Shown here piece by piece: positions 10,780-22,530 of a stretch of DNA of 64,000 nt. The position numbers and the translations under genes are program-made. The notes under the pieces are model-generated. The model made no database searches and was not told the DNA's origin. It worked only from the letters and a program-made list of their open reading frames with translations. The DNA is taken from assembly GCF_029962835.1 (NCBI RefSeq), contig NC_080573.1, positions 92,437,501-92,501,500 on the forward strand, written 5' to 3'. Position 1 is the first letter of the stretch. Every line of letters begins with the position of its first letter. Source of the DNA: Magnolia sinica (Eukaryota > Streptophyta > Magnoliopsida > Magnoliales > Magnoliaceae).

Positions 10780-13209
10780 TTCTTATTCTCAATTCCCCAA
10801 CCCATCCTCTAAGTGTTCATTAAAATGGTAGTTCGACATGGTGAAGGGTGGATTAGAGAAGCATGATACTCAGCTAAGTCTGTTTAAGCAATCCCCATTT
10901 TTCTTCTTATTGCACATCTCATCATTTCGATTTATATGGTTGTGTCTTTCTTCTACAGGTAAGAACTCTTTCTTTATTCTACATGATTATATTCAATTGT
11001 GGATTTTTAACCTCATGCAATCTCATTATAACATATATGGGCTGTAGAGAAATTACCGGCCTTACGAGAGTATATTATTTCGTATGTTCCCTCACAAATT
11101 TCACGTTTCATTCAATATCGAGGCTGGAAGGGTTGGAGGTACAACAAAATACATGCAATTTTTTAGAGCGAAGCTGTAAGTATATGTATTTCTCCACCGT
11201 TCACTTTGCTTAATTTGACACTTATACTCCATATATTAACATCAGTCTGGGTTCTTTTGCAGACTATATTAATAAAGAACTTGGAACCCACCCTATGAGA
11301 ATGGGAAACGGACACCGTTCGCTTGATCCGTGATAGTTTTCAGGTGAGATATTATGAACGTTTATTAAATTTTTAGTTATTTAATTCACTGTTCGATAAA
11401 CCCAATGTCATGATAAAAGTATCCCGACTCTCATATCTTCATTGATACATTTTGTAGGTCATTGAAACCCAGGATGAGGATGAGGGTAACAAGAATGATG
11501 ATGAGGATGCGGAGGGATCAACGGAAAGTGATGAAAAAGGCGTACAAGGAGAGGGATCGGGGGGGAATATCGTGAAGCCAGCTCTTTTGATGGATGAATT
11601 TAGGGTTGAGAGAGATGAATTGAAGAAGGAGAGAGAGGAGTTGAAGAACGAGAGAGATGAGCTGAGGAAAGAGAAAGAAGAGTTGAGAAAGAGAGAAGAG
11701 AAGCTCGATGAGAGGGAGGGGTTGTTGAAAGAGAAGGAAGTGTTGAAGATGGAGAGAGAAGATTTGAATGAGAGAGCATGGTTGAAGAAGGAGAAGGAAT
11801 TGTTTTTTAAGGAGAAAGAGGAGTTGAATAGGCAGATGTGTGAGTTATTGAGAGAGACTGAAAATTTAGCAAAGGAGAGGGATGACTTCAAGAAGGAGAA
11901 GGAAGATTTCTATACACAGAGGGGGTAGTTTTTAAGGTAGGAGGACGAGGAGTTGAAGAAGAAAGGGGAAGTAGAGGATATGGAAGAGAAAGAACAGGGA
12001 AATGGAGAGTTAGAGGTGCAATCGTATATTATGGCCGAGCATACTCTATTGGATGAAGCACCCGTTTCTCCTCCCATTTATGTAAGGAGAACTAAAAGGG
12101 TAATGAAGCCATCCTATTATATAGTTTCTCCATTCTTATCCCTGTCTTCGATCGATACAACCACTAACGTGGTGAGCCGACCTGAGGAAGCTATAAACTT
12201 TCATACATCTCCGATATCATTTTGTATACAAATGGATCCATTCAGGATGCTATCAACAGATGAACTAAAAGAATTAGAGAACTACTATGGAGTAAATGAG
12301 GAGACAACAACGGCTTCATGGTTCAATTCTATATGGGTAGATGATGCGTGGGTTGATAGTGTGGTAAGCATTCGTAATTGAGTGTTTATATACATTGACT
12401 TTCATATATTTATATCTTATATTCGATTATTGTTGAATCATATTACTCTGTGGATTAGGCTATCGACAAATATGTTGAATTCTTAGAAGAAATGCAGTCT
12501 GACCTTTCAATTGCATATCCCAAGGATTGCAAGTTCTGTCCCACGTATTTTACAGTAAATGTTTACTTCGGATTATCGCTAATATGTTTTTTCTATTAAT
12601 TCATATTTTTGCTACTTGTATTGATCTTTGATTACGTTTGTAATAGCTATCCCTTCAAGTAAGTATGTTGAATCTAAAGGTGTATCGAGACTCCAAGTTT
12701 GCTTCGTGCGAGGTTGGTAGGTGAGATAAGCAATGTCGTCGCAATTGCCAAGCAGTGGGATAAATCACACGTCAAGGCAATTTGGTGTTGTGAACGGGCA
12801 ATGCATTCGTCACATAACATCAAGCCTGGTTGTAATGTGTTTTATGATCATGTTTTTACTGATCGCTCAATTTCTTAAACATGGACAAGTTTATGTACCC
12901 GTGAACCATAATAACTATCATTAGTTCTCGTTGGTTGTATATCCAAGACAACAAGAGATCATTATTATTGATAGCTTAATGTCAAATGATCTCCTAAAGT
13001 ATAAGCAAAAGATCAAATTGATGACGGAGGCGCTCCCCATTCTCTTCCATGCCACTGGAGACGTCACCGCGCTTGAAGGGAAGACTTGGACCGCCAAAGA
13101 AGAGAAATCTGTGCAGAAGCAAAGCAATGGTTTTGACTGCAGCATATTTGTAATGAAATTCATCAATATACTGTGCAGTGGTGGCACCTTGGAGGGAACA
13201 AACATGTAA
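10780..13209 (+). pseudogene. Transposon-type Ulp1 (C48 SUMO-protease-like) gene with coiled coil, broken
   Basis: Exon-like blocks run left to right. About 10836-10900 encodes MVKGGLEKHDTQLSLFKQS, like the N-terminal region of plant transposon Ulp1 proteins. 11458-12363 (acceptor TTTTGTAG, donor GTAAGC) encodes an acidic segment, a long Lys/Glu heptad coiled coil (about 11605-11920) and a basic RRTKRVMKPSYY motif. 12459-12554 follows, with CKFCPTYF. 12733-13209 holds the peptidase: His in VNHNNYH, Asp in IIIIDSL, Gln-Cys in QKQSNGFDC. Ulp1 peptidases cleave SUMO-type conjugates; those carried by plant MULE and foldback elements have unknown roles. In-frame TAG stops lie at 11926, 11938 and 12922, the last where the family has Trp after the catalytic His. 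Satellite arrays flank both sides. The family call is firm; the exon limits are approximate. Confidence 0.8.
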
Positions 13210-13394
13210 AAATTCACTGCCGTTTGGAGGAAGTCGATAGTGTATGATTGTTTGTCTGTAACCTGAAAATGATACTTGATGTAGGCATGGGATGAAAAGG
13301 GAAATTTTGTGGAATGTTATATTATATATAGTGTTGTATATACCCCGTGCAATTTGTACTTCAGGAAAATTTATAATGAATGAAAATTCATAAC

Positions 13395-13878
13395 TTGTAA
13401 ATGTTCTCTCGCTCAACTTTCATGTTTGCTTTGTTGAACTTCTAGTTTGCCTCACCTAATTTCAAGTTCCCTCGCTCACCTTCTACTTTCCCTCGCTCAA
13501 TTCTAGGTTCCCTCGCTCAATTTCTAAGTTGCCTCGCTCAATTCTAGGTTCCCTCGCTCAATTTCTAAGTTCCCTCGCTCAATTCTAGGTTCCCTTGCTC
13601 AATTTCTAGGTTGCATCGCTCAATTTCTAGGTTCCCTCACTCAATTTCTAAGTTCTCTCACTGAATTTATAGGTTCCCTCGCTCAATTTATAGGCTGCCT
13701 CACTCAATTTGGTTGCCTCGCTCAATTTCTAGATTCCCTTGCTAAATTTTTAGGTTCCCTCGATAAATTTCTAAGTTGCATCACTCAATTTCTAGGTTCC
13801 CTCGCTGAATTTCTAGGTTGCCTCACTCAATTTTTAGGTTGCCTCGCTCAATTTATAGGTTGCCTTGCTTAATTTATT
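13395..13878 (+). repeat. 21-bp satellite array, forward orientation (right of Ulp1)
   Basis: Units such as TTCCCTCGCTCAATTTCTAAG continue directly after the Ulp1 gene in the same orientation as the left array. A few units are shortened to 20 bp. Confidence 0.92.
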
Positions 13879-14075
13879 AGCTGAAAATTGAGCCATGCAA
13901 ACAAGGAATTCAGTGAGGCCTCGCTCTAATTCAGAAGATAGTAAGCTTGCCATGATCGAGGCAACCTAATAATTGAGCGAGGCAAGGTAAAAATTCAGCG
14001 AGGAAGACTGAATTTGAGTCAGGGAAACATGAAGTTGAGTGAGGCAAGATGAAAATTGAGCGAGGCCTACAACCG
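13879..14075 (-). repeat. 21-bp satellite array, inverted orientation
   Basis: The same unit is now on the minus strand (plus strand reads AATTGAGCGAGGC). The orientation switch at about 13880-13915 makes a fold-back with the preceding array. Confidence 0.9.
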
Positions 14076-14640
14076 GGACTAAATACAAGTAATAGGTTCC
14101 AAAATGGTCATATTGAAGGGGAAGAAAGTATACTGAATATGTCTTATACATCAAGTCGGGATACGAGCCTACAATCGGGCCCATTACACATTTAAAGCTC
14201 TCATTGGTATAAGAGTTCCGCATAGTCTGACTACTGTCGACCGTCTAAGTTCAATCCAAGTCGATTGAACAAGTCAAATGTGGCTAACTCAGATCAAGCT
14301 GCTCCTTAATTCAAGCGGTTAGTCAATGTTCTCGAAGAGGGAAGAAAATCACGTCTCCGTAACTTGATAATCACTACGATACTCTAGCATAATGTTATCC
14401 TTTCTCGGTCAGCCTCCTCTTTCCTTACATTCCCTTCTCTTTCCCTTGCTTCTCCCTTTAGAAACCCCTAGGTTATGGGCTTTAGATTTTGGAGAGTCGC
14501 ATAGTTCAAGAGTTTCCTTGAAATTGCAAAGGGCACGGCTTAAGGCATAATATGGATCTACTGTCCGCAATGGATCTCAAGCCCAGTGAGGCCCATAATT
14601 TCCTATAGTTTTGGACTTATTGGACTTTCCTCGATCATGG
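14076..14640. other. Unique spacer within the satellite region
   Basis: No gene and no satellite units until about 14640. It contains a T/C-rich tract near 14400-14460. Nothing else was recognised. Confidence 0.5.
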
Positions 14641-14736
14641 CAAGCTTGCATCGCTGAATTTGTAGTTTGCCTTGCTGAATTCCTTGTTTACCTGGCTCAA
14701 TTTTCAGCTTGCCTCACTTGATTCATAGGTTGCCTC
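14641..14736 (+). repeat. Short forward satellite array, left of the solo LTR
   Basis: Four to five diverged units (for example TTGCCTTGCTGAATTCCTTG). The array is interrupted at 14736 by the solo LTR and resumes at 15700. Confidence 0.85.
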
Positions 14737-15699
14737 TGTCACGCTCCAAACTCGGAAACTGGGCTCACAGAATTTTCGATCGCCGAATCCGGTGCCGACA
14801 GCCTCCGCAGCACCCCATTCTCGGCTCCCAGCATACATATGCCAAATTCCGATCCTGGGATCCTACAAGGAGGATTTTCCAACCTACATTTAACTTATAA
14901 TAAGCATAACCACAAGTTTACCCAAATCACAAAGGCAACATCATCATTATGATAAAAAGAAAAAAGAAAAGAGAGAAAGATCAGATGGTGATGGAGGGAC
15001 CCCGCCACTATAGGCCCCTCAAGGCGATACAAACCATACATCAAATGGGTCCCACCATATGTGGGCCCTCAAATAATCAAAATCAAAGAAATTTAATGCT
15101 ATGAACACACACCGTTGGATCTTAGACTCCTCCTTCCACCAATACGATCTAGAGTTCCAAGGGATGGATTTTAACGGTTGAGATGAAGCTTAGATGGTGG
15201 AGATGGGAGGTAGGAAGGTGGGCCACACCAAGCTCTCTCATGGAAGTTGGGCGATTGCTTGCTTGGGAGAAATGAGAGAGATAAGAGAAATGTAAGTGAT
15301 GGGAGTACTTGTGTAAGAGAGATAGTTGACTTTGGGAATAGGTAGTTGTACTTAAAGATGGGTGTGAGTGATGGGAGTGATGTGTACTTGATTGATATGA
15401 TTGATGGGATTGATGTGATGGATTTTCTTGGGATTAGCAATGCACGGTGTTTTTCTCGAACTAAACGCGGGCCCACATCTACTGGCAAGGGTATCGCCTC
15501 AGCGCGCGAGACGCGGCATCGGAACCGTGACGATGGCGTAGTTGCAAGGATATAAGTCTCAGGTCGAGCCGACTCTAATATATGGGACATGACTCAGGAT
15601 CACGCGCAAATGCCGATAACAGATCACGAATCGCTAAAATTCGACCGGGAGGACCGCGGAAGCCTACGGAACGGTACGGGATAGGATACGGGTCTCATA
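14737..15699 (+). mobile_element. Solo LTR inside the satellite array
   Basis: It starts TGTCACGCTCCAAACTCGG and ends GGGTCTCATA. The flanks GCCTC (14732-14736) and GCCTT (15700-15704) are a 5-bp target duplication with one change, created from the satellite unit. No internal retrotransposon genes. The 963-bp length and the TGTCACGC start fit a gypsy LTR (Tekay/Del-like), which is inference. A truncated relative lies at 1395-2209. Confidence 0.8.
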
Positions 15700-15893
15700 G
15701 CCTTGCTCAATTTTCACCTTGCATCACTCAACTTCATGTTTCCCTGACTCAAATTCAGCCTGCCTCGCTAAATTTATAAGTTGCCTCACTCAATTATTAG
15801 GTTGCCTCGATCATAGCAAGCTTGCCATCTTCTGAATTTCATGTTTGCCTCACTGAATTCCTTGTTTGCATGGCTCAATTTTCAGCTTAGAAA
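15700..15893 (+). repeat. Forward satellite array, right of the solo LTR
   Basis: The 21-bp units resume with CCTTGCTCAATTTTCACC and run to about 15890. Confidence 0.88.
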
Positions 15894-16290
15894 TTGAGTA
15901 AGACAACCTAAAAATTGAGCGAGGCAAACTGAAAATTGAGTGAGGACACTTAGAAATTGAGCGAGGTAACTTAGAAATTGAGCGAGCCAAACTGAAAATT
16001 CAATAAGGCAACTAAGGAATTGAGCAAGGCAAGCTGAAAAATGAGCGAGAGAACCTATAAAATGAATGAGGCAACATAAAAATTGAGCGAGGCAACCTAG
16101 AAATTGAGCGAGGCTAACTAGAATTTGAGTGAGGCAAACTGAAAATTCAACAAGCCAACCTAGAAATTGAGCGAGGCAAACTGAAAATTCAGCGAGGCAA
16201 CTTAGGAATTGAGCAAGGCAAACTGAAAAATGAGCGAGACAACCTATAAAATGAGCGAGGCAACATAGAAATTGAGCAAGGCAACAATCC
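15894..16290 (-). repeat. Inverted satellite array
   Basis: About 18 units in minus orientation (GAAATTGAGCGAGGCAAC). With the preceding forward block it forms a second fold-back. Confidence 0.92.
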
Positions 16291-16446
16291 TAAAACCTTC
16301 AATTCCTACCCCATTTCAATTCAAAACCCTCTTTCTTAAGGACCTAAAAACCTTCTCTCTCCAAGCTAACCACCCAAGCCTCCTTCCCTTCCAAACCCAT
16401 CTCCTTCAAAACTCCACATTCCCAAACATCCAAACCCTCTCTCCAT
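16291..16446. other. Unique pyrimidine-rich island between inverted arrays
   Basis: 156 bp rich in C, A and T (CCTTCAATTCCTACCCC and similar) with no satellite units. Inverted units resume after it. Possibly the insertion loop or spacer of the fold-back. Confidence 0.5.
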
Positions 16447-16526
16447 GCTTTGAATGAGCGAGGCAACCTAGAAATTGAGTGAGGCAAGCTAGAAATTGAA
16501 CGAGGCAAACTAGAAATTGAGCGAGG
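16447..16526 (-). repeat. Inverted satellite array, short
   Basis: Four units of GAGCGAGGCAACCTAGAAATT type before the orientation flips again at about 16526. Confidence 0.88.
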
Positions 16527-17512
16527 CCTCGCTTAATTTTCAGCTTGCCTAACTGAATTTCAAGTTTGCCTCGTAGAATTTCTAGTTTGCCTAACTGAAT
16601 TTCAAGTTTGCCTCGCAGAATTTCTAGTTTGCCTCACTCAATTTTCCATTTGTCTTGCTAAATTTCTAGTTTGTCTCGCTCAATTTCTAGTTTTCCTCAC
16701 TCAATTTTCACTGTCTTGCTCAATTTTCAGTTTCCCTTGCTCAATTTCTAGTTTGTCTCGCTCAATTTCCAGTTTGGCATTGCTCAATTTTTAGTTTGTC
16801 TCGCCTAATTTCTAGCTTTCCTCGCTCAATTTTCAGTTTCCCTCGTTGAATTTCCATCATCCCTCGCTCAATTTCTAGTTTACCTCACTCAATTTCTAAT
16901 TTGCCTTGTTGAATTTCCAGCTTACCTCGCTGAATTTTTTGTTTCCCTCGCTAAATTTTCAGTTTTGCCTCGCTCAAATTCCAGTTTGCCTCACTCAATT
17001 TGCTGTTTTCCTCGCTCAATTGCCTTTGATGCTCTTTGAATTGCATGTTTGCCTCACTCAATTTCCTTTGATCATCGTTGAATTTACAATTTGCCTTGCT
17101 CAATTTTTAGTGTGCCTCGCTGAATTTCTAGTTTGCTTCGCTCAATTTCCTCTTTGCCTTGCTCAATTTCATGCTTGCCTCACTCAATTTCTAGTTTGCC
17201 TCACTCAACTTGCAATTTGCCTCGCTTAACTTCATGTTTGTCTTGCTCAATTTCCTTTTTCCCTTGCTCAATTTTCAGTTTCCCTCGCTCAATTTCATGT
17301 TTGCCTCGTTGAATTTTCAGTTTGCCTTGCTCAATTTCCAGTTTGCCTTGCTCAATTTCCTGTTTGCCTCGCTTAATTTCCTATTTACCTCGCTCAATTT
17401 CCAATTTGCCTCGCTCAATTTCATATTAGCCTCGCTCAATTTGCAGTTTGCGTCACTTAATTTCCAGTTTGCCTTGCTCAATTTCAAGTTTTCCTCGTTG
17501 AATTTCCAGCTC
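16527..17512 (+). repeat. Forward satellite array, right-most block
   Basis: About 46 units of GTTTGCCTCGCTCAATTTCTA type with a distinct variable half (CAGTTTG, CATGTTTG) compared with the left array, so the two arrays have diverged as separate blocks. Confidence 0.93.
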
Positions 17513-17538
17513 CGTGGATTCGGAGTAGTTATCCCCTT

Positions 17539-18045
17539 GGGGCATGTTTAGTCCGTGGATTTAAATGGTGTTGAATTGTATTATAAGGGATTAACACCAT
17601 TATTGCACAATGATTGCATGACTAGAAATACTATGGTATTGTAGCCATCTAATCCCATGTTTGGGATAAAAATTTTACTACTGGAAAACATCGGATTAAG
17701 TAAAATCATGTTTGGTGGACCATAAAATTGTAATCAACTGACCAAATTCACAACGGATGTTGTTCACTTGTACACAAATATAACTAAAATGTCACATGTA
17801 ACCGATGTATATGGATGAACGGCATAAATAAATGCATGCATCAATGTGGGGCCCACATGTGTAATGGATTTCAAAATCCACAGAAATCCTGCATGGACCA
17901 AATGCAATTCCATGGGACTAAATGTAATTCCATCCCAACTAATCCCAACCTTTCCCATCCTCTCCAAATGATGGATGGAATTGCACGGGACTAAATACAA
18001 TTCTATCCCACTTGGTCCCATTTAATACCCTGCACCAAACGCCCC
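17539..18045. mobile_element. PIF/Harbinger-like MITE
   Basis: The left end is GGGGCATGTTTAGTC; the right end reverse-complemented is GGGGCGTTTGGTGC. CTT flanks it on both sides (17536-17538 and 18046-18048), a 3-bp target duplication. The interior is AT-rich with a GGGCCCAC stretch and no transposase. The ends and duplication fit Tourist-type elements. Confidence 0.7.
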
Positions 18046-18048
18046 CTT

Positions 18049-19050
18049 GAGCAATACCAGTTTAGGGAATGAGGGGTTTTGAGGGAATTGGGTTTGAAAG
18101 GAAGAATTTTTGTAAATAGAGGGCCTAAAGATGAAGAGTATTTAGGGAAATGGGGTTTAGTGGGGAGGATTGGATGCAGGTAATGGGCTTTCAGGGAGGT
18201 TTTTGGGTTTTGAGGAAGAGGGATTAGGAAAATTTCGAAATGGGGGTGTTTAGGGGTTTTAAAAAGGGGTAAAAGTGCTAAAATGGGCCCCACACGTGTA
18301 GAGGGCCCTACAAAACTCAAGCCCTAGCAGGATTGCGCCAAACTGGCGGTGGCCCTACCCGGCTCTGTTTAGATCGGTGGGGTCGCGCCAAACCAGCGAT
18401 GGCCCCATTGCCCACCATGAATGCACAACCTATGGCTACGGTTATAATCTGTAGCCATAGGTCTATGGAAATGAAAATAACTTTGAAATGTAGGGGTATT
18501 TTCGTCCTCAATTAGTCTATCCGTACATGAAAGGTCTAGACTAGGATTGTAAGTTTGGGATGGCTCAGAAAAGATGCTGGGTAAAAGGTGGCATCTACAG
18601 TGGTCAATTTCTCACCAGTATAGGTTGGTACCATGACTTTTGATCTTAAGGGAACACATCCGATGAATTGGCTGAGACTTGGGTGAGTCAGGACGAGTTG
18701 AATTGTGGGATTCATCCTGTCAAAACAATTACAATCAGCTACACGTGTCTGCCATGCAGAGACCATGCATGTACGCCCAACCATAGATTTTTAGTTTTGG
18801 CAAGTGTTGCCTGTGGTTGGGTAAAACAGACCGTTGATATTTTATAACCATTGAAGGTGGACTATGCTCCAGCTGATAGTTTTAAGATTCGTTGAACTTG
18901 GACCGTTGGACTTGTTTCTAACCGCACATTTTTTTCCTCCAAGTTTGAGGGGTAGAGCAGCATTATTGCTTTCAAATGATATGTTTACAATGCAACCGAT
19001 CAGATGAATGGCCTGAAGATCTCTCTCTATATGGTCAAGTTGCGTGGTCC
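18049..19050. other. Gene-free repeat-rich stretch
   Basis: It contains a G-rich run of GGGTTTnGAGGG motifs (18060-18260) and two copies of a GCGCCAAAC(T/C)(G/A)GCG(G/A)TGGCC block (18336 and 18388). At 18540-18790 a segment shares, in inverted form, ATTGACCA(C/G)T(A/G) and a (T/C)ACCTTTTA block with 8510-8560. No coding sequence recognised. Confidence 0.45.
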
Positions 19051-19961
19051 TATTTGATAGCTATTTAATATTGCATAATTATTCTTAATTTTATAATCTT
19101 TTGCATTTATATTAAAAGTTGATTGGCTTTTATCAGATGATTTTTCAATTTGCATAAGAATATTGGAAGTCTGAGACAATCCAAGCTAATCGTGGAGTTT
19201 TAAAGCCCACAGAGAAAGATAAAGATCAGAAGACTGAAGTGCTGAAGAAGTGAAGTTCAAATATCAAAAGACTTGGTACTTTTCGATGGAAGAAATTGAC
19301 AATCAAGCGCTTTGAATTCAAGTGAAAAGGACAGAAATTTCAATCAATCAATAGGATCTTCAATCGATTGATGTCGATTGGAAGTCAGTCGAGATTCAGG
19401 AAAATTCAAATTGGTTGCCGAATGTTTTTTAATACTTTCGAATCAAAGGAAAAGCTTTGATTGATCGTAAAACCACCGATTGCAGTCAATTGTACAGCAG
19501 TGATTGCATTAGATCGATCAAAGGTATCAATCGACAGTTCATGTTAAAGTACATAAGTGCGGGATTTGTTCAAGTCAGTAGAAAATCTCTATTTAAGTGA
19601 TGCTCCTAAGCACGTTTAGGGTATAATAGAGATGACCAAAGAAAGAAAGTAAAGGTGGATCTTCTTCTTCTTAAAGTTTTTCCATCCTCTTCGTCTATTA
19701 GTTCTTTTCTAGTTCTAGCTTTTTTTATTTTTCTTTCTTTTAAAGATTAGTTTAATTAGCTATGATTGGCTAATTTCTTAGCTGAGCCTAAAGGGTGTTT
19801 AATTCATTTTAATTCAATATTTATGGTTCGATTAATGAATTATAATTAATGTGATTGAATTTATAGTTCGGTGAAAATTTCGATTTATAAAATCTCTTGA
19901 TCTATTGTTAACTCAAGGTACAATAGATGCTTGAAATTCCTTGCGATCAATTACTTAATTT
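19051..19961. other. Possible LTR remnant into which the Athila element inserted
   Basis: Low-GC sequence with repeated ATCGATC/ATCAATCGA motifs (19330-19530), as in some copia LTRs, and CTCTATTTAAGTGATGCTCC at about 19588, a possible TATA region. No ends or duplications could be fixed. Confidence 0.3.
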
Positions 19962-20047
19962 TGAAAAGGTAAGTTATTGATGTCCTAGAGGGAAGGTGAA
20001 TAGGACAATACCAAATAATTGAAACAAAACGGGAATATATAAATAAT
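19962..20047 (+). repeat. Athila 5' LTR, segment 1
   Basis: TGAAAAGG, then GTCCTAGAGGGAAGGTGAA at 19992, matching 62802-62880 closely. It stops at the CACTA-1 insertion point; AAT (20045-20047) is the left target duplication. Confidence 0.8.
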
Positions 20048-20135
20048 CACTAGACCAAAATCCCTCTTTAGGAACGGTTGAGAACTGTTCCTAAACCAAT
20101 TAGGAACAGTTTTCAACCATGGCTAAATAGGGCAT
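20048..20135. promoter_or_regulatory. CACTA-1 left terminal and subterminal repeats
   Basis: Inverted copies of TAGGAACGGTT: TAGGAACGGTTGAGAACTG, GTTCCTAAACC and TAGGAACAGTTTTCAACC. Such subterminal arrays are transposase-binding sites in CACTA elements; binding here is inferred. Confidence 0.75.
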
Positions 20136-20822
20136 GCCGCAAAATCAATTTCCATCCCAATTTTCAAATTTTCAAAACCGACGTTATATTCCACACCCAT
20201 ATGCCACTGAGAGATAGTTCTATCAAAATCCTAGCTCCGATCGATACATCAGCCTACCAAGTACAATATGGGGATATAGCTCTGTCATATATGTTCTACT
20301 AGTTCTATGGATTCCCATGCTAGTTTTGTATCATTTAAAAAAATGGCCATGCCTCATCCTCTCCACATGATTTACTGATGTGAAACTATCTAGATCATTT
20401 AAATTGTGGGTCTTATTGTAAATAGGACATATCTAAAATCACAGTAATCAAGCAATCCCAGGCAACCAATTAATAGGAATCAAATAGATGTTTAAAAATA
20501 AAACAGTGAGTAGTCTAAATTCAAAGTGAAAAATCATACGGGTAATACTATCTTCTCAGTGCAAGTTTTTATAAATGCTATACATGCATAAAAATGAACA
20601 ACTTACAAGCAGTGAAACAGGGCCGAAAAGGGGCTCAAAATATAACCTAAAATAAGCCCCAAAACAGCATACTCACAAAGATGAAGCATACACTTGAGGC
20701 GAGGGAAACAAACCTAAAATAACTGTCAGGAAAAACCAATAGATCCAAGGCAATTTTATGGTTCTAGCGAAGAATCGAAAGTTCTATTTGGACTTGGATA
20801 CCTGTAAAAGCATTTTATAAGC
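20136..20822. other. CACTA-1 sequence without recognised gene content
   Basis: AT-rich, no convincing exon on either strand. Confidence 0.5.
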
Positions 20823-21693
20823 CTACAACAATTGATTAGCAGCAGGGCCAAATCCATGCAACTGAGGCACTTCCATCATGTGTGTCCAAGGATGAATTTC
20901 CTACAAACGAATAACATTTGTTAAAAACTTCCTTGAGCGCATGATGCAGAAACAAGAAACAAGTAACATGATGCAGAAAGAAGGAAAAAATCTAGATATT
21001 TCAACTAATTCAAAACCATTTGTCATAGAATTTTTTTTTTAGAATGTCAAATCAGATCAACCAAACCTCTGATCTCTGCATCTGAAATTTTACAGAAATA
21101 AACCAACTTAACATTTATCTGCTGCAAATACTTCCAAACTGCTTCCTTCATCAAAAGCAGCATCGATCCACAATAAACAACTTGAGGATTCTTGGATCCT
21201 TACTCTTTCTCAGGTGGTAGACTCTCAGGAGTTTCAACACCTGGTCAAGGGTTCAAGTATCCATAAGTGGTGAAATTCCACTGGCGTGAGTGTGTGGTGT
21301 GAGCATGCGTGTGTAAAATATATATATATATATATAAATTTAAAAAAAAAAAAAAAAAAAAACCCTCGAGGATTCTCAGGAATATCTAACAGGGACCCCA
21401 CATTTCCTGTCTGGCTGTGGCTTCCCAATCTCTTTGATGCAGTATTTGGCCAAATTGTCAGTAACATCAGCATGATTTTGTGCAACTAAAATGTTGTTGT
21501 CTGGATAGAAAATACATGGCCTACATTTAAGAGAGTTCCATCAGTGGGTCAGTCAATGTGCTCGTTAAGAAAATGAGAGCAGCATATCAAGCATAAAATG
21601 GCAATATCGATACCTGGGTAAAAAGGCATGTTGCCTCTCAAGTGGGGTAACTGTCACACCATTTCCATAGTGCTCCTCTAGGTAAGCAAACTG
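20823..21693 (-). pseudogene. Unidentified captured gene fragment, exon cluster A
   Basis: Minus-strand exon-like blocks in transcription order. 21614-21693 has an AAG acceptor and a CAG|GTATCG donor and encodes QFAYLEEHYGNGVTVTPLER. About 21390-21520 follows an acceptor AAATGTAG and encodes IFYPDNNILVAQNHADVTDN. 21125-21190 encodes LLWIDAAFDEGSSLEVFAAD. The last block, 20823-20900, has acceptor TTTGTAG, reads EIHPWTHMMEVPQLHGFG and ends in TAG. The first exon ends two bases into a codon and the next supplies the missing base, so the join stays in frame, which is good evidence for genuine captured exons. I do not recognise the protein. Not every block has a clean donor, and it may be a pseudogene. 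Confidence 0.55.
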
Positions 21694-22530
21694 CTTCAAA
21701 TAGATGATTATAAAAGAAATACTTCTAACCCATTAATGCAGTAGAAAACAGCCAAAAAAATTGGATGGGTTAGGATCTTTCTATCTGAATGATTTTTTAA
21801 GGCAAGGGTCACTCGTGGTCAAGACCATCTGAGCAACAATCTTCTTTACCAAAGATTGGCACAACCAAACTGGGCCCAAACGTTCAAAGTTGTGGTGTAT
21901 TGGTTAAACTAAGGTGTCAGCTCACCACTGTCAACCAAATCATGGTGACCTGTCCAACAAGTGGGGCTTAATCTGGATGGAGAACAACCACAGAAATCAA
22001 TCCTATCATTCAACTGGGTCTGGGATCTATCAAATTGAATGGTCCAATTCAATTGGGCAAAATTAGATGGTCTCAAATGATTGTGATTGTTGGGCAATGA
22101 TCCACTCATGACAGGGATCATAGTAAATGGACAGCCATAAATGCATGCAACCAAATGCACATTGAATGAATTGTAACCGTTTTAAAAAATGTTATTGTTA
22201 GTGTAGATTAGGCCAAATATTAATTAACAACTCCTACATTGCACCCTGCACATTGAAAATAAGAGATAATCATCACATACAGCAACTGTATATGAACTTT
22301 CACATTCTGCATTTTCTCCCACCAGAGTTGCGTTTGCAAAATATTCAATACATGCAAAAGGTAGAGTCACATACCATGAAACCTGTTATAGAAATTGGGC
22401 CAATCTACTCATTCGGTAGGCTATAAGTCAAAATCAATGGCCAGCTAATGGACATCTAGCTAATCACATGACATCGAGTAAATAATTATTGGTTGTTTTT
22501 TGAAGTTTTATGAAAGCTAGATTCACTCAC

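Noticed and set aside
11439..11891. Ser/Phe-rich minus frame
   Set aside because: Mirror of the Lys/Glu coiled-coil exon of the Ulp1 gene.
15171..15590. 139-codon minus frame
   Set aside because: Lies wholly in the solo LTR; no domain recognised.
9490..17512. Possible CRISPR-like array
   Set aside because: Units are contiguous 21-bp tandem repeats with drift, without unique spacers, and the setting is a plant nuclear genome.
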